Numbered from the stretch's first letter, positions 28,512 through 40,059 are shown. The stretch is DNA of 64,000 nt from Aphis gossypii (GCF_020184175.1 NC_065530.1:31473260-31537259), one strand, 5' to 3'. The notes: generated from the sequence alone by a model not told the origin. Numbers and translations: made by a program.

Positions 28512-30675
28512 GAGTGGGTGAATCAAACAATACAATGTATACATTTCCATAAATGTTACTATAAAGTGGATGAGAAATTTTTTCCCTTAGTTCTACATCT
28601 AACACATTTATATATTTATGATACATGCGTATAATAAATCAACATTTATCGGTACACATCAAACTAGGTTTTGAACTTAAATATAAAATTAAATAAAAGA
28701 TTTATTTTCTTAAAGGTATATATGATTGAAAACCCATAGAATATTTTGCCTTATTAACCCTCATTTAAACCGCACGAACTAATAAATTATATAATAAATT
28801 GTGTATTCACTAGACTTCAATGATTATTGAGTTTATTCGACTATGTTAAATGAGGTAACTTATTTATATACAAACTTTTAAATAGTTTGAACGTATCTAA
28901 TCACTGAGTAACAAATGTTAAAACTCTATAAAAACGATATTAAAACTAAATAATATAATATATGGAGTGTTCCTATTCACTTACTCGTCTATTATAATTA
29001 TTGAAAACATGAAAACAATATACACCGATTTTTTTAAACTAATATGTACAAATAGTACATAATATGTAGAAAAGCTGCAAAAGTAAGTAAAAATGTGTAG
29101 GGGTTATTTCATAATTATTTCTTATTTCATTAAAAAAAAAAAAAAAAATACATTGTTTAATACCTAACTTACTAGATTGTTATATTAAAATTAAACCCCG
29201 TGTTCATTTTCCACATATAGTGTAAACTTGTTTGATAGTACTACATATATAGGTATAATGATTTTGTAATATGACTAATAATTGTATTCTTTAATATTTA
29301 ATGAAATACAATTAACATTATCGTTTTATCGTCCTAAACTAAAATGGCAATACTGCTGGTTATTTGTATGTACAGAGTAGTAGGTACCTACCTACCAACC
29401 TGCAGACGTTTTTGATGGGGTTAACGACCCGAATAGGTCGTCAATCCATTTAAATGTAGCGTATTACGGTTAGTTATAAAACAAATTTCAATAGATACAT
29501 ATTATATTGTACGTACCTATATGTGTGTAGCAATGAATATGTGTATTCCCGACCTGGGGCCTAGTTAATCGAATTGCGGCGGCGAATCGGCAATCGCATA
29601 TAAATCATATTATAATTTCGACTGGTCCCACTGTGCACGTCGGCCTAGAGGTGTTATTGATAAACTTGAATGATAATAATAAAACCTAGGTGGCTTGGTA
29701 CCCACAAATAATAATAATAATAATAATGTGTAATAATAAGTACCTATATAACATCCGATCCGTCCTTTTTGTATGACATTGTTATAACTATACCATTGTG
29801 TTTTTGCAGTATTACAACCGTGTGTCCATGCAATAATAATGTGTAGAGTGTAATACAGTAGGTACACATGTAATATGAGATTATATAATAATTATTAATA
29901 TGGGCTAAAAAAGAAAATTTAAAATAATTTATATAATAGGTATTAAGAAATCTTACAAAGTAAACGCATTTTTATGACTATATGTACCTAAAATTTTTAA
30001 ACGCAAAATTTGATGAGTTTGTATAATGCTATTATAATTCTATTTATTTATAAGTTAGAAGTAACAAGACAAGTAGCTTCACTATTCACAAACTACAATT
30101 AATAAATATATATTATATAATATAAATTCAGATAGGTACACCAGGGTTCAAACAAATAAATGGTTTATTCAATATTCTATGTAAAATATAACTTGAAAAA
30201 TAGTAGTTATATGTATATGATAAGTACAGTCATCCAGGTATATATCTCTAATTTTAATTATTTTTATTATTAATTAAATTTTCAAATAATATGAACAAAC
30301 ATAGCAGACATTACGAGTTTTGCAATATTATAGTCTTTGTGCCGGTATCTATGACCAATTATAACTATAAATATTATTACCAAATACCAATGCGCGATTT
30401 GTGTTAGTTTCTCCATACTACCGCTACTCCATAAGACAAAATTCAACATTGGATAATAAACCTATATAGGTAGGTAATCGTAATTCTAACTTATAAAATA
30501 TTTGCAAATACATTATTTAACTATATTTTGATTTTTAATAAATAATCTATAAAAAAAAAGTTTTCATAAATAAGCTTACACCCTATGAGTAGTTTAGACA
30601 GTAAAAGGATTGATTGAGAAGTCAATCATGTGTTGACTTCATAAATAAAATTTCAAGAAAAATTTAAAATTTACT
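28512..30675. other. AT-rich, no gene seen
   Basis: Contains a poly(A) run near 29,133-29,149, an AAT run near 29,706-29,726 and a short CG-rich patch at 29,560-29,660. No supported exon. Confidence 0.5.
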
Positions 30676-30757
30676 CGCAGTCGGTAGGATTCGAACCTAC
30701 GCTCCCAGAGGGAATCTGATTTCTAGTCAGACGCCTTAACCGCTCGGCCACGACTGC
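30676..30757 (-). tRNA. tRNA-Ser (anticodon AGA)
   Basis: An 82-nt class II tRNA on the minus strand. The acceptor stem is GCAGTCG paired with CGACTGC, with discriminator G. The A box TGGCCGAGCGG and the B box GGTTCGAATCC are both canonical. The anticodon stem TCTGA/TCAGA encloses the loop CTAGAAA, so the anticodon is AGA (plus-strand 30722-30724), reading UCU, UCC and UCA after A-to-I editing. The variable arm is long (CCCTCTGGGAG), as in serine tRNAs. There is no intron. Runs of T just downstream (plus-strand A runs around 30660) can serve as the Pol III terminator. Probably a functional cytosolic gene. Confidence 0.95.
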
Positions 30758-32962
30758 TTGATAAAATGCAGATAACATAGGGGAGTATAATTATTATAAT
30801 AGTATATAAAAACATGAAATAACAATATATCCAATAATATATTTTCAACAGTGTCGGGACTCTTTGATCTTTCCCGTTCCTCGTCCTTCCCAACACTATT
30901 TTTTAGTATAAGACACCCACGATCTGATTCGGGAATTTCTCCAGTTAGGTACTTGATTTGCAAAGAGGGATCGTGTAAGTCATGATATTCGTAATGAATA
31001 CTGATATCAATATATTATACCATATTATAGTATATTTTATATTGTTATAGTTTATTTATACATATACTTCATGTATAGTATAGAATATAGATATACTCAT
31101 TACTCCTAGTCCTAACTACACACTTGTTCATGTCTATGATAACCGATAGAATAAGATATGTATTTTTTGTAATTTTGTTTTAAATATTAAAAAAATTATT
31201 ATAAATAGGGTCTTGGGAGATGAAGGATGCGGCCCCTATAGCCCGTTTCATTATTGCCGTTCACTCCGTCAAAAAGTTGAGTTTACGAATGTTTTGTTTC
31301 TAATAAATATTAAGACTGGACGCTTGATCAGTCTCCGAGGTATTTTGAGTTTGACTATAACTTTGGTTCTGTTTGGTTTTGTAAAGCATTATTTATATTA
31401 ATTTGTATACGTACATTAATTACAGTTATGAGTCGGACCGAACCAAAATTAAAAGTTAAAAAAAGACCAAATTCGGACCAAACCCATGGCTACATATTAT
31501 TAATCGAATAGAGTTTATAATGTATCATATTATGTATTGTTATAAAAAATAAATATTATTATTGATATTATATATACCTAAAACCTAAATATTAAAATAA
31601 TATATAATACATTAATTCTATAAAAAAGCTGTGACAATGTATTTTTGAAATTTTTTGAATTGTTATAAACAGCTTCTGAAAAATGTATTAATTATAAAAA
31701 AAATAGCTTTTTTGGCCAAACATAAACATTTTTACCAACTTTTATGAAAAATAAAAAATTTAAAAAAGTGTATGATCAAAATATATCTATGAAGTATGGA
31801 CAAATGACAAAAAGAGCCAAACTGTTTTAAGATAATATAACTGGTTATCTAGACTCAATTCTAGAGAATAGTAGGTAATATAGTATTTATTTTAGTGAAA
31901 AATTCTATTGTTTTTATTTTCATTTTAAAAATTACATCAGAATATCAAAATAGATTTTATAAAAAATGAAAAAACTGACGGTGTAAAAATCACATTATTT
32001 TTTATTTTTTTTGTTTTCACTCCACGATTATTTAAAAAAAAACCTTCATAAGAATTTTTATTTTTGACCACACTAAGTACCAACTAGATCCAATTTTCTA
32101 TAAGAAAACACCTTAAAGTGGCGTTTAAAAATTATTAGTATTCCAGAATGTGACAAACGTCGATATAAAATAAATAAATAAAAAATTATTTTCAGTTGTG
32201 CCATCCGAATTATTAACTAAATTCCTATATTGAAACAAAACCTGTGAATAACAGGAGTGAATATAAAACTGTTATGATGGTCTGACCTTTCATAGCTCTC
32301 TTTTAATATCTAAAATATTCCCTTTGATTACATTTGATAATAAATTGTGTATTGAAAACATTTTAAGCCTTTATTAATTATAGTGATGTTCAAAAATCTC
32401 AAGTCCAAAGTCTTAAATATAAATTACTGACCTTTTAGTTTACCTACTGTTTCTTGGATCGGCGCATTTGCCATTTGGCATAACTACATTAGATTAAAAC
32501 CACGGGCTATGATTTAAAATATTCTATTATATCCATTGATTATAAAATGAAGTATTTATAACCAATATTATATTTTGAATCGTTTCACGAACTAAAAAAT
32601 ATTTTAAATCGTGGATCAATTATAAAACGTTATCAAAAGTAGATTAAAAGATAATATTTAACAAATTATTTTCAATCATGGTTAGGTATCTAAACCAATG
32701 GTTAGGTTAGGATCATTTTATCTATGTTATCAGTTATTAAAAGATCTGTGATTAATACTGATAAGCACCCGGTAATTTAATATGATAATGAAAAATAAAG
32801 ATAGTTAATAGAAAAATTTTATAATTTTAAAAAGTATTACTAAGAAGCAAACCTAAAAAATTTAAAATTTTTATATTATTATCTTAATTTTTAAAATTTT
32901 GGCCATTTTATTGTGGTTTATTATAATTTTTTTATTGTTTAATATTTACTTTAATAGTTAAA
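30758..32962. other. Spacer between tRNA-Ser and MTO1
   Basis: A frame at 31,210-31,400 starts GDEGCGPYSPFHYCRSLRQK but shows no family motif, and is followed at 31,430-31,490 by GGACCGAACCAAAA-type words that look like transposon debris. No clear MTO1 core promoter was found; a TATA box is absent, as for many housekeeping genes. Confidence 0.4.
31620..32115. repeat. Probable AT-rich dispersed repeat upstream of MTO1
   Basis: A very AT-rich block without coding potential that ends in ACTAAGTACCAACTAGATCC. A close word (AATGTACCAACTAGATTC) occurs in the right part of the 49.97-51.44 kb repeat, suggesting a related family. Boundaries are uncertain. Confidence 0.35.
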
Positions 32963-32968
32963 ATGTAA
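32963..32968 (+). promoter_or_regulatory. Start-stop element (ATG immediately followed by TAA) upstream of MTO1
   Basis: The six bases are ATGTAA, with purines just before the ATG, 24 nt upstream of the MTO1 start codon. If the transcript begins further upstream, a ribosome initiating here would terminate at once, which elsewhere delays ribosomes and lowers main-ORF translation. The transcription start is not visible, so its presence in the mRNA is inferred. Confidence 0.4.
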
Positions 32969-32992
32969 TTGAATGATTTAGAATCATTTAAT

Positions 32993-35900
32993 ATGTTCAT
33001 CAAATCTTTTAAACACTTTGGTCAGTTATTACCTACTCGTCAATTTGGTTTTATAAAACACTTTTGTCATTGTTCAAAACAATATGATGTGATCGTTGTT
33101 GGTGGTGGACATGCTGGAACTGAGGCATGTTCCGCCGCCGCTAGAATGGGAGCGTCTACTTTGTTAGTGACTCACAAAAAATCATCTGTTGGTAAGATTA
33201 TAAATAAATTTATAACAATTTTCAGGCACAGATATTAAATCCTAAGCTTGATATATTTTCAGGAGAGATGTCATGTAATCCTTCATTTGGTGGTATTGGC
33301 AAGGGACATCTGATGAGAGAAATTGATGCTTTGGATGGACTTTGTGCAAAAATCTGTGATCTTTCAGGCATTCACTACAAAGTAATGTGATTTAATGCAA
33401 CTAGAATATTTTCTTTAAGTATAATTATAGGTTTTAAATCGCAGAAAAGGACCAGCTGTATGGGGTCTAAGAGCTCAGGTTGATAGAAAACTTTATAAAA
33501 TGCATATGCAAGCAGAGCTTTTTGAAAATACTCCTAATCTTGATATTATTGAAGGATCTGTAGACAACATTTTGCTTGACAACAATAATCAATGTACGGG
33601 AGTGTTATTAGGTAGTGTATAAATATTATAAATGTATTATGTTATTTTAAAACATTACAGAGTTCAGTAAATAGTTGATCATGTTTTTCCTCTCGGCATC
33701 ATTACATTAATAAAATAAGTTATGTACATTTTAAATTTAAAAATTTATACTTATATAGATGTATCAGTTATGCTTTGAAATGTTTTACAGGTATTGTTTA
33801 TTCTACACATTTATTTTAATAATGTAATTTAAATTCAATATTTCTCAAATGGAACTAATTGAAATCAAACAAACATTTCCAATTTTTTTTTTCCATATTA
33901 GTTTTTCATGGTGGGCATTTTTATGATTTATATACAATTATGTTGAGCTTATTGAATATTATCAGTTTAAATCAGTGTTCTTAAAAATAATAATAAAAAC
34001 ATCTAAAGCGTATAATTTGAGAATTTGACTAAGATGTTAAAAAAGTTAATCTTAAAAATGAGGACCATCTTATCCTTCTAGTAAACAAGCGTACCTATGT
34101 GCATATTTAGTAAAAGTGAGTTTAAAATGTCTTTTAAATCACTTCTTTAACATTTGATCAACTATTTTTCCTGAACTCAAGAATAATAATATTTTAATGC
34201 AATATTGATTTTTTATTTATTAGAAAATGAAACACTGATAAGAACTAAATGTGTTATATTGACTACTGGAACATTTTTAAATGGTGAAATGTACAGTGGA
34301 ATGACTGTTAAGGCAGGAGGCAGGATCAATTCTAAGCCTTCTATTGGATTAGCCGACACTTTAAAAAAATTAGGATTTAATATAGGAAGAATGAAGACTG
34401 GAACACCACCTCGAATTGAAAAACAATCTATTAATTTTACTAATTTAAATTATCAGCTCGGAGATGATTTACCAATACCGTTTTCATTTATGAACAGTTC
34501 AGTGTGGCTGAAAGTAAATAAATATATTATCAGCCTGCTTCTTGTGTATTTTATATTTATTGATTTTTTGTTTAGCCCGAAGAACAAATTAAAAGTTATT
34601 TAACGTATACTAACAGTAAAGTTCACCAAATTGTAATTGATAATTTAAGTGTAAATCGACATATCAAAGAAGAAGTAAAAGGTCCTCGATATTGTCCATC
34701 ACTTGAATCTAAATCTCTCAAGTATATATAAAATACATTTTAATACTATAAATTATAATTTTTAGTTAAAATATAAACAATACTTTTAGATTTCGTGATA
34801 GAAATCATCAAATTTGGCTTGAAATAGAAGGCTTTGATAGTGATATAGTTTATCCAAATGGTCTATCATGTACGCTGCCTGAAGATTTGCAAATAAAAAT
34901 GATAAGAAGTATAGATGGACTAGAAAATGCCAACATTGTCCAGTATGGTAAGGTGAACATCATTTTTTGTTAAGGAATAAACTAACAAGTTATTTTCAGG
35001 GTATGGAGTTGAGTACGATTATGTAGATCCACGAGAGTTATTTCCTACTTTGGAAACCAAAAAAATTGGTCGATTATTCTTTGCTGGACAAATAAATGGA
35101 ACAACAGGCTATGAAGAAGCAGCAGCTCAAGGTATATTGGCTGGAATAAATGCTGGTGCTAAAGTGAGTTTTAAAATAATAATGTTTTTTTATTTGTTTA
35201 AAATTTAATCAATTTTTTCAGTCCTTGAACAAAAATAGTCTTACATTAAGTAGAACCGAAGCTTATATTGGTGTACTTGTTGATGATTTAACCACACAAG
35301 GCACGGATGAACCCTATCGCATGTTCACTGGTCGAGCTGAATTTCGTTTACATCTGAGGCCGGATAATGCAGATATCAGACTGACACAAAAAGGTTCTTT
35401 TCTAACAATAGAATGTTTAAAAAATATTATATCATAATTTATGATATTTTTTAGGTTACAACATTGGTTGTGTCAGTAAGAAACGTCTTGATCAAACACT
35501 AAGTATACTTTCCGGCTTAGAAGAAGGAACCAAACTATTAAAATCAGTTTCTCAAACTATGTATAAGTGGAAGAAATCATTAGGCTTAAAAACTTCTAGA
35601 AACCCAGATACCAAAACGTGTGTATCCATTTATATACTTTATTTGCTGAGAGAATGTAATTGCTTACAAACTAAAATATGCCATACACCACTGCAACAAC
35701 CAAGCTCCCCACCTTTACTTGCAGCTGTATGAGCAAAGTAAGCATATTCTTTCAGCAAATAGAGTATAATTTTATTATTAATTAGTATAAATAAAATAGA
35801 TATGTTTTTTGATTATTGTAATAATGTGATAGAGCATTTGAGATGTTGGGCCTATCAACAGAAGGCATTACAATACAACAATTGGAAACTGTAATACCTG

Positions 35901-36356
35901 ATAAATTTGGTGGAAAGTTTGAAGACAATCGAATTTGTGAACGTTTGAAAATTGAAGCTTTATATCAAGCATCTATTTACGATCAACAGGAGGATATTGA
36001 GCGTGTAGAACTCGACCAATCTCTACTTGTACCTAAGGACATAGATTATACACAGTAAAAAATTATTTAATATAATATTACATTGTCAACATAAACGTAT
36101 GCTATATAATATTTATATTACAACTCTTTTATTTACAGTACATCACTAAGTATATCAAAAGAAGAAATTGAAAAGTTATCCTACATTCGACCACAAACTG
36201 TATGAGAAAAATAATATAGTTAAGTATTTCGTTGACTTAATTTATTTTTGTTTTCAGATTGGAGCTGCTAGTCGAATACCCGGTATTAAATCCAGCACTG
36301 TTTTGAGACTATTGTATTACATTAAAAGCCAAAAAATAAATGTACCAATCAATTAA
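32993..36356 (+). CDS. MTO1: MTO1 / MnmG (GidA) homologue, mitochondrial tRNA 5-carboxymethylaminomethyluridine synthase subunit, 12 exons, complete
   Basis: FAD-dependent enzyme that, with the GTPase MSS1/GTPBP3, builds the C5 modification on wobble uridine 34 of mitochondrial tRNAs. Exons read from GT..AG borders: 32993-33191, 33263-33381, 33431-33611, 34224-34513, 34576-34721, 34790-34947, 35000-35163, 35222-35393, 35455-35617, 35833-36054, 36139-36199, 36258-36356. These join in phase to 1974 nt, 657 residues, normal for the family. The first 30 residues are basic and hydroxylated, like a mitochondrial presequence. The dinucleotide-binding motif GGGHAG is at residues 37-42; GGIGKGHLMREIDALDG, LTTGTFLNG (about 179-187), GPRYCPS, TTGYEEAAAQG and GRAEFRLHLRPDN follow in family order. 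The C-terminal helical region ends with IGAASRIPGIKSS. The start is the ATG at 32993; the frame is open upstream only to a TTG. An AATAAA lies at 36454-36459. No frameshift or missing motif is seen. Confidence 0.95.
35633..35768. mobile_element. 136-bp MITE inside MTO1 intron 9
   Basis: The ends are inverted repeats of about 30 bp: the left arm begins TATACTTTATTTGCTGAGAG and the reverse complement of the right arm begins TATACTCTATTTGCTGAAAG. They differ by a few substitutions and a short indel, and both continue into GCTTAC. No coding capacity. The element is short and terminal-repeat bounded, as a non-autonomous DNA transposon would be. It lies wholly inside the intron between exons ending at 35617 and starting at 35833, leaving both splice sites intact. 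Superfamily cannot be assigned; the outer TA could be a TA target site. Confidence 0.75.
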
Positions 36357-37309
36357 GTATACATATTTTGTGTATTATTTATTTTATGAAAAACATTGTC
36401 ATCATTTATTATTGATCATAAAATATGATGATTAAATTAAGCATAACATGTTTAATAAATTGAAATAAGTATGATTATATTCAACATAATAGATCAATGA
36501 TATCAATTACAATTTAAAATTTACATGTTTTTTCATTGGAGTTTCTCATTAGCCACTTCCATAAATGCCCTAGAATTTTCAAATAATACATTAATATTTT
36601 AAATATATTGGTAGATTTCATGCTATACCATATATTTATATTTATATAATATAGTATTATAACTAAGTTACATTATGTTCATTTTAATGATGAAATTATG
36701 ATCAGACGGTGTTTTGCATAGGCTATTCAAGTATACCATTGTCGTTACTCATTAGCTTATAATTCATAATTCTAGTAGATATCTTATTTTCTATATAATA
36801 ATTTTTTACATCTAACTTGTATTTTTGTGATATGACCTCCTGAGGTTAAGTATTTATGATAAGTTCTGGAAAATCAATATAAACTATAGAGTGTATATAA
36901 CTATTAAATTGTTATACTATATGACTTAAACGATTAAATACAAATTATGATGACTGGGTTTTCACCAATTCTGGTGACAGTTTTCACTTTTCCCCAATGG
37001 TTTTAATTTTTATGACAAAAGCCAAAATTCTTATTTAAATATGCATAGTTCTTAGTACTTAGTACTTACCAACGAATAACGATTAATTTCACTGAATTTA
37101 TCACATAATTCTGTTAAGTTTTTTCCTAACTTATTTAAATTACTTTTACTAGAATAACTTTCTTGTCATGTAAATTGTAATATAAATTATTTAATATTTG
37201 ACATGTAGTTTATAATTTTATTATTATAACTTATTGCTTATTAATATAGCATATAGATCATCATTATTTTCAATAATAAAAAAAAATAACCTAGTTATGT
37301 AGTTGTATT

Positions 37310-37600
37310 ATAGGAAAATTACTGTACATCCAACATTCCAAACCTTGGAATAGTTGTTTATAAAAGTTTTCCGGTAGGTACCAGTGTTCTTATTTTTAAA
37401 ATTTCACCATTATTACGAGTTTATGGTAGGACAATATAAATGTAGAACCTCTCTTTAAGAGGATGTCATATATTATCTGCATGTGTTGTCTCCGCTTACA
37501 CTCGTATGACAGACAAAAGCGTTTACGTGTAGTTAGAGTAGAACTCATTCGATTTTGGTTCTTAAGTAAGTATACCTATAAATTATAATTGAATTATGAC
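37310..37600. repeat. Probable dispersed repeat 3' of MTO1
   Basis: Contains GTAGAACCTCTCTTTAAGAG (itself holding a short hairpin, CTCT/AGAG) and GTGTTGTCTCCGCTTACACTC, words I associate with high-copy aphid repeats. No ORF. A second copy was not identified in this window, so the call rests on recall. Confidence 0.35.
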
Positions 37601-37891
37601 AATATTTCTAAGGGTAAGAGACACAAGATGCTGCGTTTTTTTAATTTTAAAAAGTTAAAGGCTATAAATAAAATATAAGAGAAATGTAAAAAAATGCAGA
37701 TATTCATTTCAAGAAATATAAATTTAAAAAAAAATCAGATTTTCCTCTCCAACTTTGTTAGAGAATAGTATTTATAATTTGGGGCCACTTCACCATAACT
37801 AATACCTCCACCGTTTCTTTCTCATATCACTACACCTCCATCGCTGCCACACATCACCATAATTAATAATTAATAATTAATACAATCATAA

Positions 37892-38377
37892 ATGAGTATT
37901 TTTGTGAACTCGTACTTGCGACAGGCTGTTCAAACAGACCACAATAACATCTTAAATGCTTATTATGAGCATTTGGAATACCTGTTATACTATAAACATA
38001 TTTCACAAAATGTTTTCTCACACGCATATAATATACTTATAAGTTATAACCCGTACCATGCCTATAAATTATTTTATTAAATCAGTATGAATCTGATTTG
38101 TAGATAAAAAATAAAGGTGTACAGTTAAAACGACTTATTTACAAATTTACAATGTACAATTTAGCAGCAGTATTTTTTTTATAAATACTCTTGAATTTGT
38201 TCGTCGTCGATCTGAAAATGAATTTGATTTTCCAACTGTAAATGTACCGTAAGTTTAATATTATTATTATTATTATTATTTTCTGACATTTTAAATATTT
38301 ATAATGGTGAAGACGACGATGGCGATGAGGAAATGTCTGAAGTCTATTCACCGGATATCGTCGATTTTCATGACTAG
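37892..38377 (+). pseudogene. Gene fragment X, copy A (unrecognised, acidic C-terminus), splice acceptor lost
   Basis: Three coding-like pieces on the plus strand. From ATG 37892 an open frame of 62 codons begins MSIFVNSYLRQAVQTDH. A piece at 38171-38248 follows a CAGCAG acceptor, reads LEFVRRRSENEFDFPTVNV and ends at a strong donor (ACC|GTAAGT). The last piece, 38305-38377, encodes GEDDDGDEEMSEVYSPDIVD and a stop. The last piece is closely matched by 42690-42774 on the other strand, where the acceptor is TATAG; here it reads TATAA, so the AG is lost. A run of ATT repeats fills the intron. Family and function are unknown; it is likely inactive unless spliced differently. Confidence 0.5.
38256..38281. 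repeat. (ATT)n microsatellite in the intron of fragment X copy A
   Basis: About eight ATT units between the donor at 38249 and the lost acceptor at 38303. The corresponding gap of copy B lacks it, so it expanded after duplication. Confidence 0.8.
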
Positions 38378-38539
38378 TTGTAGCTAAATTAAGAAATACC
38401 TATACTTATGAACATAAATATTAATAAATAATAATTACAAGTCTTTATTATGAATTTTTGTTTTACAAATAATACGAGTTTATAAAATATATAATAGGTC
38501 AATAGGTGTTATTATTTTAATCGACTTGATTCAATTTTA

Positions 38540-38884
38540 CTATCTACATGCTTCAACCAGTAACCTTTCATCGTCCACGTATTCTTCACCTAAGATAAAT
38601 CGTTCCAATGCTTCAAGACATAATATACTGTCATTGACTATTGAATCTTAACCACCCCATGCATCGAAATCATTTTGGTTTTCTATAATGGTATTATATA
38701 TTATTTTGTATAAATAATGCATAAAAACAATAATAAAATGAACGTACCAAATTTTTTCGTTTGTAATTGATGATACAATCCTCATATACGTCATATTCGT
38801 CAACATAATTATTTTCTTCTCGACTTAATAATTTATTATAAAATACTCTGTATTTGATAGCTAGGTACAATACATAAACTCTGT
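38540..38884 (-). pseudogene. Gene fragment Y, copy A (unrecognised), convergent with X; in-frame stop
   Basis: On the minus strand an AACAG acceptor near 38885 opens a frame reading VYVLYLAIKYRVFYNKLLS then YVDEYDVYEDCIINYKRK to about 38757 (GTACGT donor). A second piece, 38682-38540, begins after TTATAG and reads NQNDFDAWGG, then a TAA at 38650-38648, then DSIVNDSILCLEALERFIL, GEEYVDDERLLVEACR and a stop. The in-frame stop and a phase mismatch between the two pieces point to decay. The C-terminal part recurs in inverted orientation at about 42,485-42,545. X and Y converge tail to tail with about 160 bp between their stops. The family is not recognised. Confidence 0.45.
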
Positions 38885-39384
38885 TATTTTAAATCATAAT
38901 ATATGAAATTACACTTAACATATCATCAAACTAGCCGCAATTCGCTAAAAAGTCAATGAAACCTATTGAAACGTTCAGGTGATTTATAGACTTATAGTTG
39001 TAGATAGATGCCTGGCTGCTTCTATATGACATTTTTTAAAAACAAAAATAAGACTATCAATACACTGAGATGTATTGCAGACATTGATTGTGATGTTAAA
39101 AATAGTTAATTTTGCAATAATAAACTTATCATTACTTAGATTTTAGATAATATGGTGTTAGCCGTACAATTATTGACGTCAATCGCCACAAAATAATCTG
39201 CAGCGGGCACTGTGCCCTTTTACTTACATATTTAGCTAATTAACATTTAAAATTTACCATGTCTACATTGCGTGTGATAGTAATTTATAATTTGTATGTA
39301 GTTTAATATGTTTTCGTTATAGTAATGATGTTTATCGGGTCTATATGGCACGTGATGCTGAATCGACGGGTGATAACCAGATGC

Positions 39385-39427
39385 GCCGATAGCACGGACT
39401 AAGATATCTTAGTCCTCGGCCGATAGC
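39385..39427. promoter_or_regulatory. 20-bp perfect palindrome flanked by GCCGATAGC direct repeats, 100-160 bp upstream of the Cys-rich gene
   Basis: GGACTAAGATATCTTAGTCC (39396-39415) is a perfect palindrome with a nested GATA-like core on both strands. GCCGATAGC occurs just before it (39385-39393) and just after it (39419-39427). The cluster sits about 100 bp upstream of the TATA box, so a dimeric factor site is plausible. A cruciform or old insertion scar is the alternative. Confidence 0.5.
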
Positions 39428-39515
39428 GCAGCAACCGTGTGGCGTTTATCATATAGGAATGCCGAATGTGCGAGAATAAATGAGTTCTGGTGGGGGAGGG
39501 TCTCGTGGCATGGAC

Positions 39516-39547
39516 TATATATAAATGGCAAGTTCCGAGTTTCAGAC
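39516..39547 (+). promoter_or_regulatory. TATA box and probable initiator of the Cys-rich gene
   Basis: TATATATAAA at 39516-39525 is followed about 28 bp downstream by TTCAGAC (39541-39547), an approximate arthropod initiator. This gives a short 5' UTR of about 50 nt before the ATG at 39592. Confidence 0.7.
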
Positions 39548-39591
39548 AACAGAGTGTCTTAGGTATACCGCAGGTATACAAATTTAAAAAA

Positions 39592-40059
39592 ATGGCACTC
39601 CTCAAATTTGAAAATATGTTTGCTGTTGCTGTTGCTGTATTGATATGCATTCAAGCTCTTCATCCTTCGATAATGGTATCCGGGCATGTCATAGAAAAGC
39701 GAGGATCAGAAACCGATCATGCAGCTCAAGGAGCTGCTACAGCCGGAGATGTAATAGCAGCTACCGGTGGTGTTATAGCCGCAGGATCGCTGTCTGCAGG
39801 TCCATTTGCACCAGTTGTAGCGGCAGTTGGAGGAATAACCTCTGCCGCTGGAGGTTTGGTATCAGTGATTTCAAGAGCAGCCGATCAGTCGTGTCGTGAA
39901 TTTGGTTGTCATAAAAACTACTGTTGGTCTTACTGTAGCTTAGGAAATCAATGGTGCTATACAACCAAAACATATTCTCAAAGTTATTCATATGTATCTT
40001 GTACACGCGATGATGAATGTAATGGATGTTGGAAATGTGGAGGTCCATGCACGTTGTGA
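39592..40059 (+). CDS. Secreted cysteine-rich preproprotein, 155 aa, intronless; lineage-specific, function unknown
   Basis: I do not recognise the family with certainty; composition suggests an insect-specific secreted protein. Residues 10-30 (FAVAVAVLICIQALHPSIMVS) include a hydrophobic signal-peptide core. A dibasic EKR at 35-37 looks like a propeptide cleavage site. Residues 43-97 form an Ala/Gly-rich segment with repeated small-residue spacing (ATGGVIAAG, AAVGGITSAAGG), like a glycine zipper. Residues 101-153 hold ten cysteines (101, 106, 111, 115, 122, 137, 143, 146, 149, 153) including GCHKNYCWSYC and CNGCWKCGGPC, which could form five disulphides. The ATG at 39592 is preferred over the upstream GTG at 39490, since 39490 lies before the TATA box. 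TATATATAAA at 39516-39525, a likely start near 39542 and AATAAA at 40132-40137 make a compact 0.6-kb transcription unit. Alternatives include an antimicrobial or salivary peptide; nothing proves either. Confidence 0.85.
   Translation: MALLKFENMFAVAVAVLICIQALHPSIMVSGHVIEKRGSETDHAAQGAATAGDVIAATGGVIAAGSLSAGPFAPVVAAVGGITSAAGGLVSVISRAADQSCREFGCHKNYCWSYCSLGNQWCYTTKTYSQSYSYVSCTRDDECNGCWKCGGPCTL

Noticed and set aside
30736..30963. 75-codon minus-strand frame over the tRNA 5' flank
   Set aside because: Overlaps the tRNA gene; the protein has no motif and mixed composition.
32969..32992. TTG start eight codons upstream of MTO1
   Set aside because: A TTG start is unlikely for a eukaryotic nuclear gene when an ATG with a good presequence follows.
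35633..35768. Possible alternative exon in MTO1
   Set aside because: The terminal inverted repeats explain the segment as a MITE, and the flanking exons join in phase without it.
39490..39591. 34-residue upstream extension of the Cys-rich protein
   Set aside because: Starts at GTG and lies across the TATA box and initiator, and the signal peptide begins at the ATG 39592.
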